A stretch of DNA of 64,000 nucleotides. Source: Nematopogon swammerdamellus. Its lineage: Eukaryota; Arthropoda; Insecta; Lepidoptera; Adelidae. The first letter of the stretch is position 1. Every line of letters begins with the position of its first letter. Shown here piece after piece: positions 19,401 through 28,632 of this stretch. The stretch covers positions 19,677,891 through 19,741,890 of the forward strand of contig OX336349.1 in the NCBI GenBank assembly GCA_946902875.1. Direction: 5' to 3'. The position numbers were made by a program, and so were the translations under genes. Below the pieces are notes generated by a model. The model made no database searches. It was not told the DNA's origin and saw nothing but the letters and a program-made list of their open reading frames with translations.

Positions 19401-22240
19401 AACATTTAATATTATAATGCAAACTGGACGAAGTTGATCTGTAATGTTTATTAAAATATGCATTGAGCTTCCAAGTTCAGTCAGGGTTCAAAACGGAATA
19501 AAGCCCAATATCAAAGATTTCGATCGCAAAGCTGAGACAATCCGGTGCGACGGAGCGGTTGTGGCAATATTTTATTTCCAATGGTACCCTGACCCATAAA
19601 CCTTACCTAATTCCTTACACTATCGTGTCAGTTATATCGAAATGGCACCAATCTATCTTTGATATACACAAGGTTAATGGCAAACTATACGGAACCCCTA
19701 CGGCTCTAACTACGCGAGAGTGACCTGTAACATAGCCGACTATCATTGTCTCCCTCTACGGAGACAAGCCATGCTGCATCGTCATAGCCCCACTGCGACG
19801 TTGCTATCGCTTACTCGCTCTCGCTTGCCTACCGATGACAGGAGCTAGAGAGAAACATGAAATCGCTCACCCTTCATCGGGCGACCGTCGCCATCTTCGT
19901 GTTTCTCTCTACTCCTGTCACAGGGAGGCAAGCGAGAGCGAGTAAGCGATAGCAATGTCGCAGTGGGGCTATGCAGGCTCCACAGCATGGCTTGGTCTCC
20001 GTAGAGGGAGACCAATGATAGTCGGCTATGCCTGTACCTAACGTTGCGTGGGAATATTATATTGTACTGGAAGACTACAACGCTAACCACTATGTTACAC
20101 GTACTATCTTGTAAGAGGACATCAAAACTAGTACTAGTATCCCATTTGCATAGCGCCTCCTAGTTGCTCGCTCGCCACCCGCGCCCCACAGTAAGTTTGC
20201 TCCGCCCCCGGCCAACTCTCTTCCGTAACAAAAATATATTTTGCAAAATATCCAATTCGTCTCCGAGACGACCGCTCCCCGCAGCTCGCCCGCCGGCCAA
20301 AACATTTAGAAGATATTTATCTGTACACCGAATTGTGCAAACAATTTAAAAAATTCGGAGCGAACGCGCTGTTTTAATTTATAAACAGTAAATATACCGA
20401 TGTAAATTCAATAGAACTCTATTTAGAATCCGATCGAGTCTAACGAAGGTACGAAGACTTCAAGTATTGCCTATAGTGTCGCTACTCGCTAGAAGGCACA
20501 CTAAGTTCTGCAAGAAGCCTAGCAAACAATTACATTCACTAGCCGCTTCCCGGTTCTCACAAACACATTATTGCCTACACGCAAGTCTCCTACGTTATGT
20601 GAACATTGAAATTCATTCTGTAAACTGTACGACATTTAGAACACACTTTGCCAAAAAACTAACGTTACGATAGGCACTTTCCGGGGTACTGACACAAACG
20701 ATGCGTATGTAAGCGTTCCTACCGCGAGTACAGCATCACCGCGCATTGAAAGAGCTTCTGTTTGGAGGAGTGCGAGTTTTCTTAACAAATTTGCATTCCA
20801 ATTGTATTGTACTCATTGTAACCGATCACTGGTCGATTTAGTTTAGTTTAGCTCTCGCTCGCCGACACTGGGATATCAAGCTATCACTGGAAGCTCTTCC
20901 AACTTTGGTTTTTTTTTTTTTTAATTTAATTTTGGACATTTATCAACAACAGATCCAAAGGAAGATAATAACTTAATGCGATCGAAAAGTTAATATAAGA
21001 CACGTGGATGCGTCCGACAGCGTACGCCCGATACCTACTATTTATACGACATTACGACAGACCTACTATACTACATTTTTTTTGGAAAATTATCAAAAAT
21101 TTTGTAACTCTACGGGACTCCACATTTGCCGAAATCACTTCAATACCGATTAGAAAATGAGATCAAATTCGAGGCCTAACGCCTCCAGGTCCGTCGTTAC
21201 GTTTCCTCCGTCTGTCAGTGTCGTTGTTTCTTATTTATTTGCGGAGCAACGCTGAAACAGGTCGACACTGCCACACAGTCCCGCTACACCGCGCGGCACG
21301 TACAGTAATCTGTGTGTCTCGAATTTGCGCACCATATCCTTCTTTGTTCTATAACCTAACCTAAGCTTTCATCCTCTTTCGTTCTTACTGGGACACAAAT
21401 TCAAGGCACAGACTACAAAATTTGTTCTGACAACTAACTCCTGCAACCCTGCCGACGCGTCGACTACGAGCAGTTGCGAAGCGAGCAGGGTCGCACGAGC
21501 GTGCGCGCAGCGAGCGTCGCGAACGCGCCGCGACCGCATCCATCAATCACAATGTGTTCAACTAGGCGGTACAACTAAGCCTACCGGTCACTAGGTGTCA
21601 GCTTGCAGTGTGATGTCCATCTGGTGTGTCGCCTCGCTACAGGGATTCCAAAGCTTCCGTCCGAATAAATGCTCCCCCGGCCCCCAAAACGCTTCGCGAT
21701 AAACAAACATAATAAAACTTAAACATTTGAAAGTATAAACTAAGTTATATCTGCGTATAGACAAGATCCTAACTTCCCGACGTGCCGCCCGCGCCCGCCG
21801 CCGCCTCACCGTGTACTCCTTCACTCTGTACAGTATCCCTCCTGCCGGCAGATAAACACACCTTGCTGTATGGAACCATTCTCACATATTTGTAAACATC
21901 AATGTATAATAGCCACACATCGGAATCCGCGGAGCACGAATGCTCGAAGGGCGTTTAGTGGTGAGACAATATATTCACAAAAATAAAAAATTTATCGATA
22001 TTTTGGAATAATATGGAATAATGTAGATAATTCATAATGCACCTACGTTTTATTATCTACAGAAATAGTTTAAATTACAGACATTATTCGAAAACATTTT
22101 GTAATGAGAAACGGAATCGGAATCTCTATTTGTGAATTACATGTCAAATATAGACAACAAATAGAAATAAAAAATATGAGTATCGACAACAGTATTGATT
22201 GTTTATGGATCGTCTTGGTCAATTCCTAGCAAGGTCGTAT
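16410..22240. other. Long mostly unique intergenic or 3' UTR region
   Basis: About 5.8 kb with no protein-coding frame that I can support and only one clear MITE (19731-20030) before 21917. AT-rich stretches alternate with GC-rich islets (17620-17650, 17850-18020, 18490-18550, 19010-19070). On the minus strand AATAAA signals occur near 16607 and 16517. It may be a very long 3' UTR of the minus-strand zinc-finger gene, whose stop lies at 28562; this is inference. A 60-bp segment (16769-16832) repeats sequence at 12598-12670. Confidence 0.4.
19731..20030. mobile_element. Palindromic MITE, 300 bp
   Basis: CATAGCCGAC and GTCGGCTATG are the ends. Long inner arms include GCTATCGCTTACTCGCTCTC and its complement near 19930. 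A second copy, interrupted by a LINE tail, lies at 44202-44705. Confidence 0.82.
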
Positions 22241-22249
22241 ATATACTAG
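21917..22249. mobile_element. Left part of a TIR element cut by a LINE
   Basis: It starts ACATCGGAATCCGCGGAGCA like the complete element at 36609-37722 and shares its right-side text (GTATCGACAACAGTATTGAT, AGCAAGGTCGTAT). It stops at 22249, where the REL-type LINE begins. The right terminal repeat is not found beyond 26834, so it was lost. Confidence 0.7.
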
Positions 22250-25200
22250 AAGGTGTGGATCTAAGCTTACGATGGCTTCACCGAACACATCCGGGCCCAT
22301 CGGCAGTAGAGGAGGGTATTAATCGAGGCCGGGACCAGCGAGTGGCCACTCTAAACTTCCCGCGCATGCTTCACGTTTCGGCTCGCTTCAAGCCCTCGTC
22401 AGCCAGTCTGCGTTGACTAGGACGCGGGGAAACCACCAGTCCCGCTCTCGACCTCCCTCTCTCTACCTATCCATATTCTGTAGGATGCTTCCAGTGACGT
22501 TTTCGAAGCTCTCTCCATATATGAGCTTAGCGTCGATCTTGGGAGCCCTAGATTCTTGAAGAGACTGTAGAGCGACTTCGCTGGTAGTCCCCTTGCTCCG
22601 ACTTCCACAGCGAAGAGATCAGTCTTGAATCCGTTTCTCACAATCCGGTCTACTAAGTTGCAGTACTTGTTAAGTTTGATGTTGTGGTCCTTCGGTATGT
22701 TACTTTCCCATGGAACTGTAAGTTCAACAAGTACTACATGCTTTGTCGCTTTTGAGAATATGAGTATATCCGGTCTTAATGCTGTGGTACAGATTTCCGA
22801 AGGCATTTGGTAATGCTTCTCATGTGTGTCCATCAACAATTCCCAATCCTTTGCTGCTCCCAAAATTGAAGAAGGTTTAGTCCTATCTTTGGGCAGCTTA
22901 TTGGCTCCAGGTTTCACAAAATTGACCTTCTGGAAGCCGCTACTGGTTTGCCCTTTCCTGGTCCGTGCAATTGACAGGTTGATGGCCTCTCTGATGATTT
23001 GGAGGACTTTATCATGACGGTAGGAATACTGGCCTCGCTCAAGTAGTATTTTGCATCCGCATAACAAATGTTTGGCCGTGCCTACGAACTCCTTACATGA
23101 CGGGCATAGTTTATTTGTAGATTTCCCCCATCTAACTAGGTTACTCGGGTCGGGGAGAGTAAGCTGGAATGCATTTAAGTAGAACTTAAGCAGCTCAGGG
23201 GACCAGTTGTATATTATGGATTTCCACTTCAATGCAGGAGGGATGCAGAAGTCACCCACTGTTAGCCAATCATTCTGCATTTCTAGGTTTAAGGCGTGAA
23301 GTTTGAAGCCTTGTTCCATGTCCTCCTGAGCAAAACCTTTCAGTATTTCTTTATCAGACTTTGCTGTTTCTATGCCCAATCCAGATCTATTGGTGCGTGT
23401 ACCAACTTGGAATGATTTGTAGAAGTCGAGTCTCGATTCCAGTTCATCTGATAGTGATGTGTTGGGTAAGGCTTGAATAGCGCTATCATTGGAGTCTTTG
23501 AGTATACATCGTTTGGCTATTCTCGCCTTTTGATAAAATATCGACGGTTTCTTAATGTTCAGTCCAAAGTTATTTTGAGATCTGTATAGCGTTGACGAGT
23601 CAGCCGGGTGAGCCAGTCCAAACCATGATTTCAGGAATCTGGTCACATACGAGTCTAATTTAGTCAGGTTTTGCTTTGTGAAGTCGTAGACGAGAAATGG
23701 CCATGAAAGTTTTGATGTCAGGTAGTTATCGTAAATCCATGCCTTTTGTGTACCCAGGAGGGGAAGATTGTCAGTTTGGCGGAGGCTCTCTTCGAAAAGT
23801 TGGACAATATCATCAGTAGGATGCTCCTTTCCTCTGCTGGTGATCCTTTTGCCCAAGAATTTAAAAGGAGCTTCATCAGCCACGGTTGCGATTGGTTTTC
23901 CGGCTACTGTCAAACCTGGATTGCTCGAGGTAAACTTTGAACCTTTCCTGGTTAAGCTCAAACAGTAGCACTTCGCTGGTTTTATCTTCATCCCTTTGGT
24001 CCATTCACAATAGTCATCCACCACCTTAAGAAGCGACTGATTTTGTTTTGGATTGCGGGTTAACAGCGTAATATCATCCGCAAATGCCAGGATGGCCGCC
24101 ATATATGTGTCTCCATATTTGAACCTGTATCCCCATTTCTTTTCTTTTACGACAAGCGTATCAATTAGAATGTTGATAACAATGTTAAATGTGACAGGAG
24201 AGAGGCAGCAACCCTGGAAAAGTCCTATGCCGTAACGAATTTCCGGTGTCTTCTCCGTTTCGCCTTTTACTTGTATTACAAAGGAAAGTTTTTTGTAGTA
24301 GGAGGCTATTATATTACAGATCAGAGGTGGCACATTATACCACTCTAGCGCCTTTAATAGTAACTCATGGCGCACCGAACCGAAGGCGTTTTCAAAGTCT
24401 AACCACGTGGCAGTTAATTGTCTCTCATTCTTCCTTGCATCTCTAAGACATTCAATCAGCAAAGAATTATGTTCGAGGCACCCTGCAACTCTTGGGAGAA
24501 AACCTTTTTGGTACTTCTTCGGTAAGTAGTCGTTGGTACACATGTGTTTGAGTAGTCTGGCCTGTATAATGGAGAAGAATATTTTCGAAATTGTGTTCGT
24601 AAGGGCTATAGGTCTAATATCCTTGGGATCAGTAACTTCTTTCTTTTTTGGTAGAAGAACAAACACGGCTTTACCAAGACAGTCTGGCACTTCTCTGTTC
24701 GTCCAAATTCTTTTGTAGATGTTCAACATGTGTTTCCGCACTGATGGACATTTTTTGTATATGATGTATGGTATGCCATCGGGTCCCGGGGCGGAACTAT
24801 TTGGTTTCCTTTTTATGTGGTATTCCAGCTCTTCCATCGTCGGTGAATCAGCATCAAATGCTAGAGCAGGTTCTTTGGGTTTTGGAGCTGGTGGATCCCT
24901 GTAAGTTATATCTGCCTCCGGGGTGGTATATGTGGATTTAAAGTAGTTGAACATCTCGTCCGTACTTAACCTAATTGTACCCTGCTGTTCCTTAAAAGCT
25001 TTTTTGGCGAAATAAAAGGGGTTCTTCTCGAAAGCTGCTATATTCTGAGCCTTTCGAAATTCATTGCCAGCAACCGTAATTTGCTCAGATACTTTCTGGA
25101 TGAGTTTTAGGATAGATCTCATCGCTCTGGCTAATTGGTGGCATAGATTTCTGTCTCCTGAGGCTTTAGCCTTCCTTAGCTGCTTTATCAACTCTCTCTT

Positions 25201-25888
25201 CCTTCTCCTAAGCTTTGCTTTGAAAGTGTTTTCTCTTTCCATTGGGTTGTGGTGATAGCGAACAGGGTACAATTCGGAGAAGTAATTGTAAATTGTTCCC
25301 TGGAAGTCATACAGCTGATCTTCGGGACTCTGCCTGCAGCCTGGGAGGTCAAGTCTTTCGGCTAGGCATCGATCATGTTGCTTCCAAGTGGTCTCGGATA
25401 TGCTCGGTAAGCTTAGTCGGTCTCTGGGCGAAAATGCTTCATGGTGAGAGGAAGGTTGCGCAACACTTTGTGACGTGTGAGGTTGTACTCTGTCAATAGT
25501 GTCAGGTGGAGAACTTACAGGCGCTTTCTGCCCTGCTTCACTGTCGCTATGTTTCTCCTTCACGTGCTTTTCTAGCCAGATTTTTCGCTTATATTGTTTC
25601 CCACACTTCGAGCATTTCAAGTCCATATTCATGCCAAGGTTGTCAGAGATATCGATCGGTGAGCGGTTCATCCTCCCTCCCTCTCGGACCGCTCTGAGGG
25701 TATTTACTCTTTTGACTGTCGTAGCTTTTATTTCCTGGCGCGGCTTGCTAGGCCTAACGCCCGTCTGTCTCTCCAGCGTCACCAGTCTTTCCCGGTCGTC
25801 AAATGGACTATCCCATTCGTCAACGGTCTTTCCCGGTCGCCAGCTGTCTTTCCAGCGTCATCCCGTCTCTCCGGGCTGTCTTGTTTCG
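22250..25888 (-). mobile_element. Full-length REL-endonuclease non-LTR retrotransposon
   Basis: The single-ORF element is read on the minus strand; its 3' end is at about 22250 (..TCCACACCTT). Its 5' end directly abuts the 3' end of a truncated copy at 25889. The 3' UTR is about 165 bp with no long A-tail. A 3' fragment also lies at 44229-44450. Confidence 0.85.
22417..25782 (-). CDS. Retrotransposon polyprotein: zinc finger, reverse transcriptase, restriction-like endonuclease
   Basis: The intact 1121-residue ORF would copy its own RNA at a nicked chromosomal target. Seen: an N-terminal C2H2 finger, CSKCGKQ..HVKEKH at about 57-78; RT motifs including SSAPGPDGIPY, ADDIRPIAL-like 'KDIRPIALTNTISK', LDFENAFGSVRH, GLFQGCCLSP and the catalytic FADD at about 568-571; a CCHC motif CPSC..HLLCGC at about 894-910; and a PD..(E)LTVPWE stretch at about 1005-1025 fitting a PD-(D/E)XK nuclease. 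This order is that of the R2/NeSL/R4 group (established); the exact clade is not resolved here. No frameshift or stop, so it is possibly active. It interrupts the TIR element at 21917. Confidence 0.92.
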   Translation of the reverse strand: MTLERQTGVRPSKPRQEIKATTVKRVNTLRAVREGGRMNRSPIDISDNLGMNMDLKCSKCGKQYKRKIWLEKHVKEKHSDSEAGQKAPVSSPPDTIDRVQPHTSQSVAQPSSHHEAFSPRDRLSLPSISETTWKQHDRCLAERLDLPGCRQSPEDQLYDFQGTIYNYFSELYPVRYHHNPMERENTFKAKLRRRKRELIKQLRKAKASGDRNLCHQLARAMRSILKLIQKVSEQITVAGNEFRKAQNIAAFEKNPFYFAKKAFKEQQGTIRLSTDEMFNYFKSTYTTPEADITYRDPPAPKPKEPALAFDADSPTMEELEYHIKRKPNSSAPGPDGIPYIIYKKCPSVRKHMLNIYKRIWTNREVPDCLGKAVFVLLPKKKEVTDPKDIRPIALTNTISKIFFSIIQARLLKHMCTNDYLPKKYQKGFLPRVAGCLEHNSLLIECLRDARKNERQLTATWLDFENAFGSVRHELLLKALEWYNVPPLICNIIASYYKKLSFVIQVKGETEKTPEIRYGIGLFQGCCLSPVTFNIVINILIDTLVVKEKKWGYRFKYGDTYMAAILAFADDITLLTRNPKQNQSLLKVVDDYCEWTKGMKIKPAKCYCLSLTRKGSKFTSSNPGLTVAGKPIATVADEAPFKFLGKRITSRGKEHPTDDIVQLFEESLRQTDNLPLLGTQKAWIYDNYLTSKLSWPFLVYDFTKQNLTKLDSYVTRFLKSWFGLAHPADSSTLYRSQNNFGLNIKKPSIFYQKARIAKRCILKDSNDSAIQALPNTSLSDELESRLDFYKSFQVGTRTNRSGLGIETAKSDKEILKGFAQEDMEQGFKLHALNLEMQNDWLTVGDFCIPPALKWKSIIYNWSPELLKFYLNAFQLTLPDPSNLVRWGKSTNKLCPSCKEFVGTAKHLLCGCKILLERGQYSYRHDKVLQIIREAINLSIARTRKGQTSSGFQKVNFVKPGANKLPKDRTKPSSILGAAKDWELLMDTHEKHYQMPSEICTTALRPDILIFSKATKHVVLVELTVPWESNIPKDHNIKLNKYCNLVDRIVRNGFKTDLFAVEVGARGLPAKSLYSLFKNLGLPRSTLSSYMERASKTSLEASYRIWIGREREVESGTGGFPAS

Positions 25889-26834
25889 AAGGTGTGGATC
25901 TAAGCTTACGATGGCTTCACCGAACACATCCGGGCCCATCGGCAGTAGAGGAGGGTATTAATCGAGGCCGGGACCAGCGAGTGGCCACTCTAAACTTCCC
26001 GCGCATGCTTCACGTTTCGGCTCGCTTCAAGCCCTCGTCAGCCAGTCTGCGTTGACTAGGACGCGGGGAAACCACCAGTCCCGCTCTCGACCTCCCTCTC
26101 TCTACCTATCCATATTCTGTAGGATGCTTCCAGTGACGTTTTCGAAGCTCTCTCCATATATGAGCTTAGCGTCGATCTCGGGAGCCCTAGATTCTTGAAG
26201 AGACTGTAGAGCGACTTCGCTGGTAGTCCCCTTGCTCCGACTTCCACAGCGAAGAGATCAGTCTTGAATCCGTTTCTCACAATCCGGTCTACTAAGTTGC
26301 AGTACTTGTTAAGTTTGATGTTGTGGTCCTTCGGTATATTACTTTCCCATGGAACTGTAAGTTCAACAAGTACTACATGCTTTGTCGCTTTTGAGAATAT
26401 GAGTATATCCGGTCTTAATGCTGTGGTACAGATTTCCGAAGGCATTTGGTAATGCTTCTCATGTGTGTCCATCAACAATTCCCAATCCTTTGCTGCTCCC
26501 AAAATTGAAGAAGGTTTAGTCCTATCTTTGGGCAGCTTATTGGCTCCAGGTTTCACAAAGTTGACCTTCTGGAAGCCGCTACTGGTTTGCCCTTTCCTGG
26601 TCCGTGCAATTGACAGGTTGATGGCCTCTCTGATGATTTGGAGGACTTTATCATGACGGTAGGAATACTGGCCTCGCTCAAGTAGTATTTTGCATCCGCA
26701 TAACAAATGTTTGGCCGTGCCTACGAACTCCTTACATGACGGGCATAGTTTATTTGTAGATTTCCCCCATCTAACTAGGTTACTCGGGTCGGGGAGAGTA
26801 AGCTGGAATGTATTTAAGTAGAACTTAAGCAGCT
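25889..26834 (-). pseudogene. 5'-truncated second copy of the same retrotransposon
   Basis: It is almost identical to 22250-23195, including the 3' UTR and the last 216 codons of the ORF, then diverges at 26835 in the middle of the coding sequence (after ..AACTTAAGCAGCT). It lacks RT and the N-terminal finger. Its 3' end joins the 5' end of the full copy without a spacer, giving a head-to-tail dimer. Confidence 0.9.
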
Positions 26835-26950
26835 ATATATAATATAGTTGCTGCCGGATTAGTTGTTACTGTACTAGTGTGCTGATGATAGCAGATAAAT
26901 CTACTGCTAAGTTGAAAATAGAAATAAGTAATACAAAGCACTAAATAAAT

Positions 26951-27291
26951 ACAACGTGTCCCAAAACTCAACGTCAAGCGGGAACCAGGGAGTAGGCCAG
27001 TTTATGACTACCCAGGGAAAAATAAGAAAAAAAAATCTGGGCCATTTATTTTTTTAGAAAAAAATTTTACTGAATATTTTTTTTGGTAAAACTACAGGCA
27101 TTCTGGTTTTGATTGGGATACTGATCAATAGCAGAGTTATTTAGACTACCAATAATTTTTTTTTAACAATTATATTTGCAAATTTGTAGTCGTAGTAACT
27201 AAAAATGCAAATTTTCAATGTTTCTCAAAAAATGCTCATATCACAAAAAACAAATGCCCCACCTGACGTTGAATTTTGGGACACCCTGTAT
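26951..27291. mobile_element. MITE with ACAACGTGTCCCAAAACTC termini (copy 1)
   Basis: The left end ACAACGTGTCCCAAAACTCA is matched by the inverted right end TTTTGGGACACCCTGTATA. Related copies at 52952-53587 and 58780-59190 share the subterminal GTCAAGCGGGAACCAGGGAG. No ORF. Confidence 0.85.
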
Positions 27292-27572
27292 ATATGTTTT
27301 TACAATGTAGATTGTTGAATGTTGCTTTGATGTGCTTGCTCTGTAGTGCTCATTCTCGACATTAAGGCTATAAAGCAGTACAGATGTTCTATCTCACGAA
27401 GTCCGCTCGGCTTTGATTGTAGTAGTGTGTTGTGTGCGTGGACCGCGTCGCGATCGTACGTGACTCTCGAGGTCACGCACACTAAAACAATCTGCATTTG
27501 CACGCCTGACACTTTCATAGCCAAACGGACTTTTTGAGATATAATATCTGTACATTGTGTGTTGCTCTACAA

Positions 27573-27910
27573 CAGTGGCGCCCACACGGTCGATGGATCG
27601 ACCGGTCGATCGCAAGAGACTTTTAGGTTGATCGCTGAAAATATGTAGAAGAAAAAGTGACTTGTAGAAACATCAAAGAATTCATAATATTTGATGTGAT
27701 CAACATTTTCTGGGTGGTGTCGTCTTCCAAGGACTGCAATAGTAACAAATGTAAAGAATGTAATGAACATAGCTTTCAATTCAAACAAAAATGACTACAA
27801 ATTATTGAACAACGAATACTTTTGGTACGTAGGTACTAGGTAAGTGTCGATCTCACAACCTATAATTTTTTGTATGTAGATCTTTATAGAAAAATGTATG
27901 GGCACCACTG
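27573..27910. mobile_element. Small hAT-like MITE
   Basis: Ends CAGTGGCGCCCACAC (27573) and, inverted, CAGTGGTGCCCATAC (to 27910). The flanking 8-mers CTCTACAA and CTCTACTA match at 7 of 8 positions, as expected for an aged hAT target duplication. Confidence 0.78.
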
Positions 27911-28011
27911 CTCTACTATAATGACTGTAGGCATCATTAGGGGTTAAAAGTGTAAGCTAGAGGAGTATATATGTAGAAATAGTGTGGGCCGGTAGGCATA
28001 TTAGGAAACTT

Positions 28012-28508
28012 TGCTATGGGAACATTTCGCGCTATTTATGTTTGATTTCATTGGGGTATGCGAACGTCGGCTGGGTTTACTTACCCTGAAGTATTCCCGA
28101 AAATTAAGTTTTTGTGTGGAAGTACTTACAAAAATAAAGTTTTTGTGTGGTTTATAAAAAAAAAACCATTACTTATTTTTTTTGCCCTAACAATACTTAA
28201 CAAAAAAGTACTATCGAAAATTCAGTTTTTATGTGGCTATAAAAAGAACCCAAACCTATTTTTAATATGCTAATAATACATAATAAATAATAAAAAACAA
28301 AAGAAAAAGAATTCGCAAAAGTGAGATTCGAACCCACGTCACTGGATTGAAAAGCAAAACATATACCATTGAGCCATGAAACGTCACGTTTGGTAATGCG
28401 AATTTTGCCAACAGTTTAATCACAACCAATCAGACGGCACAGTATGCCGCCGCCGTTCGCCAATGAAATTAAAGCGACTAAGCGTGCGAAATGTTCCCAT
28501 CCCATAGT
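28012..28508. mobile_element. MITE carrying a tRNA-like segment
   Basis: AACTTTGCTATGGGAACATTTCGCGC at the left pairs with GCGAAATGTTCCCATCCCAT at the right. Inside, on the minus strand (28321-28388), TGGCTCAATGGTATATG and GGGTTCGAATCTC resemble A and B boxes of a tRNA gene. No acceptor stem is formed by the flanks, so it is not a working tRNA gene. Confidence 0.6.
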
Positions 28509-28561
28509 GAATTTTACTTATATGCGGCCGGTAGAGTAGTGTGTGTTCGTACCTGCAGGGA

Positions 28562-28632
28562 TCAGTCGTTGAGATGCATCTGGCCCGACATCTGCGGCTG
28601 CGGCGTGGGAGTGTGCGGCGGCGGCGGCGACG
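28562..28632 (-). CDS. Zinc-finger gene terminal coding exon
   Basis: Acceptor TTTGCAG before CGTCGCC. T from the previous exon plus CG gives Ser, then a Pro run, [17 protein letters not shown] and TGA (plus strand 28562-28564). A donor-like CTGCAG|GTACG occurs 9 bases past the stop, so the 3' UTR may itself be spliced. Confidence 0.78.

Noticed and set aside
22195..25903. Several plus-strand open frames across the retrotransposon
   Set aside because: They are antisense shadows of the 1121-residue ORF.
28321..28388. Candidate tRNA gene on the minus strand
   Set aside because: A and B boxes are present, but no seven-base acceptor stem forms and the segment lies inside a MITE.
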